Shown piece after piece: positions 60,897-64,000 of a stretch of DNA of 64,000 nucleotides (position 1 is its first letter; every line of letters starts with the position of its first letter). The notes beneath the pieces are model-generated. The model was given only the letters and a program-made list of their open reading frames with translations, made no database searches and was not told the origin of the DNA. Source of the stretch: JAMZMI01 sp963848175 (lineage in GTDB: Bacteria > Bacteroidota > Bacteroidia > Cytophagales > Cyclobacteriaceae); the NCBI GenBank assembly GCA_963848175.1, contig CAWKCO010000003.1:744001-808000 (forward strand). Direction: 5' to 3'. The position numbers and the translations under genes are program-made.

Positions 60897-62198
60897 CAAA
60901 TGTAGCAGGTTCAGTCTATGTTGCGTATGTGGGCAAAGCACAACCCTGAAAGGGCTTCCTATCGCGAGCAGTGTTTTTTATTCGCTTTGCTCTGGCTTCT
61001 ATGTGCGGGCATTTCGGCACTTCCGTTTTTATTTGTTCAGAGAACCGCCGACTTTCCAGATTTTAGCTCAGCCTATTTTGAGGCCATGTCTGGCTATACC
61101 AGTGCCGGGTTAACGATGGTCTCGGATTCTTCGCAGCTTCCCGGTAGCATCCAACTTTACCGGAGCGTTTTGCAATGGGTAGGAGGATTGGGGTTTGCTT
61201 TATTTGCCATGATGGCTATCAATCGCGCAGACCCAATAGACTCCATGTTAGAAGCTTCCGGACTGGGCAAGTCAGATAAGCTTGACGGTCAGCGACTCAT
61301 AAAGGCTTACCTCTACACATATCTCGTACTTACAATTTTTATATTCACGGGGCTGGTGCTGTGCTCAATACCACTCTGGGAAGCTCTTAACCACAGTCTC
61401 ACGATGGCCTCCACAGGAGGTTTTACAATCACTGCCAATAGCCTAACCAGCTATTCTGGTCACACGCTTATATTTGTTTCCTTTTGCCTCTTGCTATCGG
61501 CGCTTCCTTTTCCTGTAATGTATTTGGTGAGCCATGGAAAATGGAGGATTGCCAGGAATAATACTCAGATGAAGGTGTTTGCGCTTTGGGTGCTTTTGGC
61601 ATTAGGTCTGGGTATGGTGGCTACTACCAGTTTCTCCTCCAAGCTCTTTAATATAGTGAGTGCTGCTACTACAGCGGGCTTTGCGGTCGGTTCGCCTGCA
61701 TCTATCCATCCTGCTATCACCACATTGTTGGTTGTTTTAATGATTGTTGGGGGAGCCTCGGCTTCCACAGCTGGAGGTATCAAGATCAACCGTTTTGTCT
61801 GGCTGCTAAAAGGGGTGAAAGCATATCTTCAAAACAAGCAACCACAATATTATTTCAACAAGGAATTGGTTGAAAATAGCAAAGCATATAAAAGTATGCG
61901 AATTGCAGGGTTATATCTTCTCTGCTCTCTATCCATTCGCCTGCTGGGTGCGGTGGCAATATTATTACTAGAACCCATGGCCAAATCTTCCGATGTGCTT
62001 TTTGATACTGCTTCAGCAATCACCACTACAGGGCTGAGTTCAGGTTTTACCGGAAGTGGCATCCATTGGGGGTCGAAATGGATTCTTTCTATACTTATGT
62101 GGGTTGGTCGGTTGGAGTATCAAACTATCTCCTTGTTTCTTATTATGGCTTTTCTGAAAATTCCTGTGTTTACACGAAGCGAAAAACCTGTTGATTGA
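60897..62198 (+). pseudogene. trkH/ktrB 3' fragment, retaining all four pore loops
   Basis: An open frame from ATG 60918 gives 426 residues of a TrkH/KtrB/Trk-type potassium channel. The four M1-P-M2 repeats keep their selectivity-filter loops ('SGYTSAGLTMV', 'STGGFTIT', 'TTAGFAVGS', 'TTTGLSSGF') and the conserved 'GGASASTAGGIKINR' segment. Only the N-terminal D0 helix pair is separated, on the far side of the IS element. In-frame TAG at 60903-60905 blocks upstream extension. The protein could still be made by initiation at 60918 from a promoter in the IS, so residual function is possible. No TrkA-type gating partner is visible nearby. It ends 10 bases from the convergent helicase-like gene. 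Confidence 0.8.
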
Positions 62199-62208
62199 AA
62201 ATCAACTT

Positions 62209-62820
62209 TCATTCCTCCTTAACAATGATCGGATTAACCATCACCCGCTCTATCAATTCTGGGAAGTTTTTATACCACGAATTGGCCAGTAGAATACACT
62301 GTGATTTTTCGATCCTGTCTGTCACACCGTAAATCAGCGGGTATTTGTCGGAGGTGTAGGAATCCACATCGTCCACCACAAACATTTTCAGTTCTCCCAT
62401 ATTGATTCCCGTGATTTTCAGCAAGTCGTTGAGACGCTGCGGAGTGCCAATGAGTATATCCAATCCTTCGTAGATTTGGTCTTTGTGGTATTGTATCATG
62501 CCTTGATCAAATACGGTCAATATTCGCAAATCGGTGTGCTTGGCCAGAAGCGCAAATTGCTCTTCAAGCTCAAAAGCTTTTTCTTTTGTAGCGGCCATGA
62601 TGATGGCTCGGGGAGCTTCCTGAAATGCCGCTTTTAGCTGTTGGATTACTCCAATAACCATGGCCGTGGACTTGCCCGACCCCTCTGGCAAAATGATAAA
62701 AAGGTCTGCCCCAGATTTAATTTGAGAAAGACTCGAGGTTTGTATGGGCTTGGGCTGCTTATCAAATCCTGCGTCAGCCAATCCAGCTACCAATTCAGGA
62801 GTTAGTTTTTTTAAATTCAA
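62209..62820 (-). CDS. DEAD-box-helicase-like protein, single RecA domain
   Basis: 203 residues. It has a Q-motif-like start ('DAGFDKQPKPIQ'), motif I 'LPEGSGKSTA' (Ser in place of Thr after Lys-Ser), motif Ia-like 'AIIMAATKEKAFELE', motif Ib 'ILIGTPQRLNDLL', motif II 'VVDDVDSY' (DDVD instead of DEAD), and a motif III position reading 'LLANSW' instead of SAT. The second RecA domain of helicases (motifs IV-VI) is absent, and the next base downstream belongs to another gene, so this is not simply cut. It could be a nucleotide-dependent RNA-binding regulator or a partner of a full helicase. The upstream 170 bases are free of genes. Confidence 0.75.
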   Translation of the reverse strand: MNLKKLTPELVAGLADAGFDKQPKPIQTSSLSQIKSGADLFIILPEGSGKSTAMVIGVIQQLKAAFQEAPRAIIMAATKEKAFELEEQFALLAKHTDLRILTVFDQGMIQYHKDQIYEGLDILIGTPQRLNDLLKITGINMGELKMFVVDDVDSYTSDKYPLIYGVTDRIEKSQCILLANSWYKNFPELIERVMVNPIIVKEE

Positions 62821-62982
62821 TTCTTTCGTGTTAGGAATGCTTTTTATTCAGTGGCAAAGCTAGTGCTATTTTAAGCTATCCAAGTTTTTAATCCGGCCGG
62901 TGGGTTTTAGCGCTGAACTACCTTCACTGAACTGATTTTAAATTGCAATTGGATTCTAATAGCTCACCCCATTTTTCTCCTT

Positions 62983-62990
62983 TATTTTTG
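62983..62990 (+). promoter_or_regulatory. Candidate Bacteroidota -7 box upstream of the YheT-like gene
   Basis: TATTTTTG matches the TAnnTTTG consensus and lies only 5 bases before the ATG, implying a near-leaderless transcript. No TTG box at the usual 17-23-base spacing was found, so support is weak. Confidence 0.3.
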
Positions 62991-62994
62991 GCGT

Positions 62995-63958
62995 ATGCCT
63001 ATCATAAAAGACTCCTCTTACAAATCACGCCCATTTTATATGCTCACCCCACATTGGGAGACCGTCGTGCCGTCCATCTTTTATAAAGGGCCACAGGTAA
63101 ATTACGTTCGCCAGCGGTTGGAGCTTGCCGATGGGGATTTCTTGGATTTAGATAAGCTCGAAGCTGGAAATAGGCGATGCATGATCATAACCCATGGGTT
63201 GGAAGGAGGTTCGGATAGGTATTATGTCCGAAGAACGGCCGACTACTTTCACCGCAGAGGTTGGGATATCTATGCATGGAATTGTAGGAGCTGTAGTGGG
63301 GAGTTGAACCGATTGCCACGTTTTTACCACCATGGTGAAACGGGAGATTTAAATGAGATTGTAGAGTTGGCTATTGCGTCGGGATATGAAGAGATCGTAC
63401 TCTTTGGCTACTCGATGGGAGGGAGCATGACGCTGAAATACCTTGGCGAAAGGGCGGTGGCATCAGAAATAAAAGCAGCAACTGTTTTTTCTGTACCGTG
63501 CAATTTGAGAGACAGTGCCGATGCACTCAAACTAAAAGAAAACCAGTTTTACGAAAAGCGTTTTTTGAACAAGCTAAAAGCAAAAATGAAACTAAAGGCG
63601 CTAAAGTATCCAGAGGTGATTGATGTGTCTGGCATTGATCAGATGGTTGATTTTGATGAGTTTCATGAAAAATATACCGTTCCTTTACACGGATTTGCCA
63701 GCGCGAAAGGAATTTTTCGCAATAGCCACTTGTGATGGCTATATGGCAGACATCCAAGTGCCCACATTGGTGTGCAATGCGCTAAACGATCCGATGCTTG
63801 GCGAGAAGTGCTATCCTTATGACATAGCAGCTGCATGCGAAAAGGTGTTTTTAGAAACCCCGGCGCTAGGTGGTCATACAGGCTTTAGCCTTTCCGCAAA
63901 AGGACATAGCTGGATGGAGTGGAGAGCGGAGGAGTTTTATGGGGCTTTGGGGTATTAG
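62995..63958 (+). CDS. YheT-family alpha/beta hydrolase (one frameshift)
   Basis: About 320 residues. 'LTPHWETVVPS' near the start is the family's 'N.H.QT..P' equivalent. The oxyanion segment 'ITHGLEGGSDRYYVRR' and 'AWNCRSCSGELNR' follow, with the nucleophile elbow 'LFGYSMGGSMTLKYLGE', the acid region 'VCNALNDPMLG', and catalytic His in 'LGGHTGF'. YheT-like proteins are putative carboxylesterases. The frame shifts near 63708, where one extra G separates 'PLHGFASAK' from 'EFFAIATCDGYM'; repair gives the usual length and restores the acid and His. The substrate is unknown. Confidence 0.85.
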
Positions 63959-64000
63959 GGTTTTGGGTGTTTGGGCTTTTGGGCTTTTGGGAAGTTGGGT
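63941..64000 (+). repeat. G-run repeat at the window end
   Basis: At least eight runs of 3-4 G separated by short T-rich spacers (units like TTTTGGGC), beginning inside the hydrolase C terminus and continuing past its stop to the window edge. It is low-complexity DNA with G-quadruplex potential; its full extent is not visible. Confidence 0.6.

Overview
The window is a chromosomal stretch of a Bacteroidota bacterium, most likely a gliding marine member of the Cytophagales. The evidence is PorP/SprF-family proteins, SprB-type repeat adhesins, type IX secretion (T9SS) sorting domains of both type A and type B, DnaE with a fused N-terminal exonuclease, DUF3127, fused HAD-type HisB, AT-rich intergenic DNA and the absence of Shine-Dalgarno sequences. 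No rRNA, tRNA or CRISPR array was seen.

Layout. 1-605 (+): the end of a DinB-family gene and a small YvlD/phage-holin-like membrane protein. A perfect 17-bp hairpin (628-667) closes them against the opposing locus. 683-26997 (-): a four-gene T9SS surface locus, read from right to left. It comprises a PorP/SprF barrel fused to a SPOR domain, an IPT/FG-GAP/PKD adhesin with a type B sorting domain, a giant SprB-like protein (about 19.8 kb, about 6,600 residues if intact), and a second PorP/SprF protein. 27216-49794 (+): a divergent seven-gene block. It comprises an outer-membrane barrel, a nucleotide-transporter-like protein fused to HEAT repeats and a degenerate cNMP fold, a protein with three TIR-like modules, a membrane-spanning STAND NTPase with a WD40 propeller, a second barrel protein, a lipoprotein, and a 3,655-residue Ig-like adhesin with a type A sorting domain. 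The block ends at a clear terminator. This block is the best candidate for an undescribed system: its parts could link a cell-surface adhesin and periplasmic sensor to a cytoplasmic TIR/NTPase switch.

49915-56669 (+): hisB, a DUF2490 protein, an unknown exported protein, and dnaE with fused exonuclease. 57096-59152: DUF3127 with an SSB-like tail (-), a 49-residue membrane protein, a lipoprotein combining SprB-like repeats with a cytochrome-like CX4CH site, and a DUF3291-like protein. 59489-62198: a trkH potassium-channel gene split by an IS3-family element. 62209-63958: a half-size DEAD-box-like ATPase (-) and a YheT-type hydrolase (+). The window ends in a G-run repeat.

Sequence quality. 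Many reading frames break at single-base indels while the protein continues in another frame. At least 20 breaks lie between 1.6 and 14.4 kb, with others near 0.88, 24.9, 36.4-36.9, 38.0, 52.86 and 63.7 kb. Because dnaE, which should be essential, is among them, base-level sequencing error is a more economical explanation than decay. I therefore annotate these loci as single genes with frameshifts.
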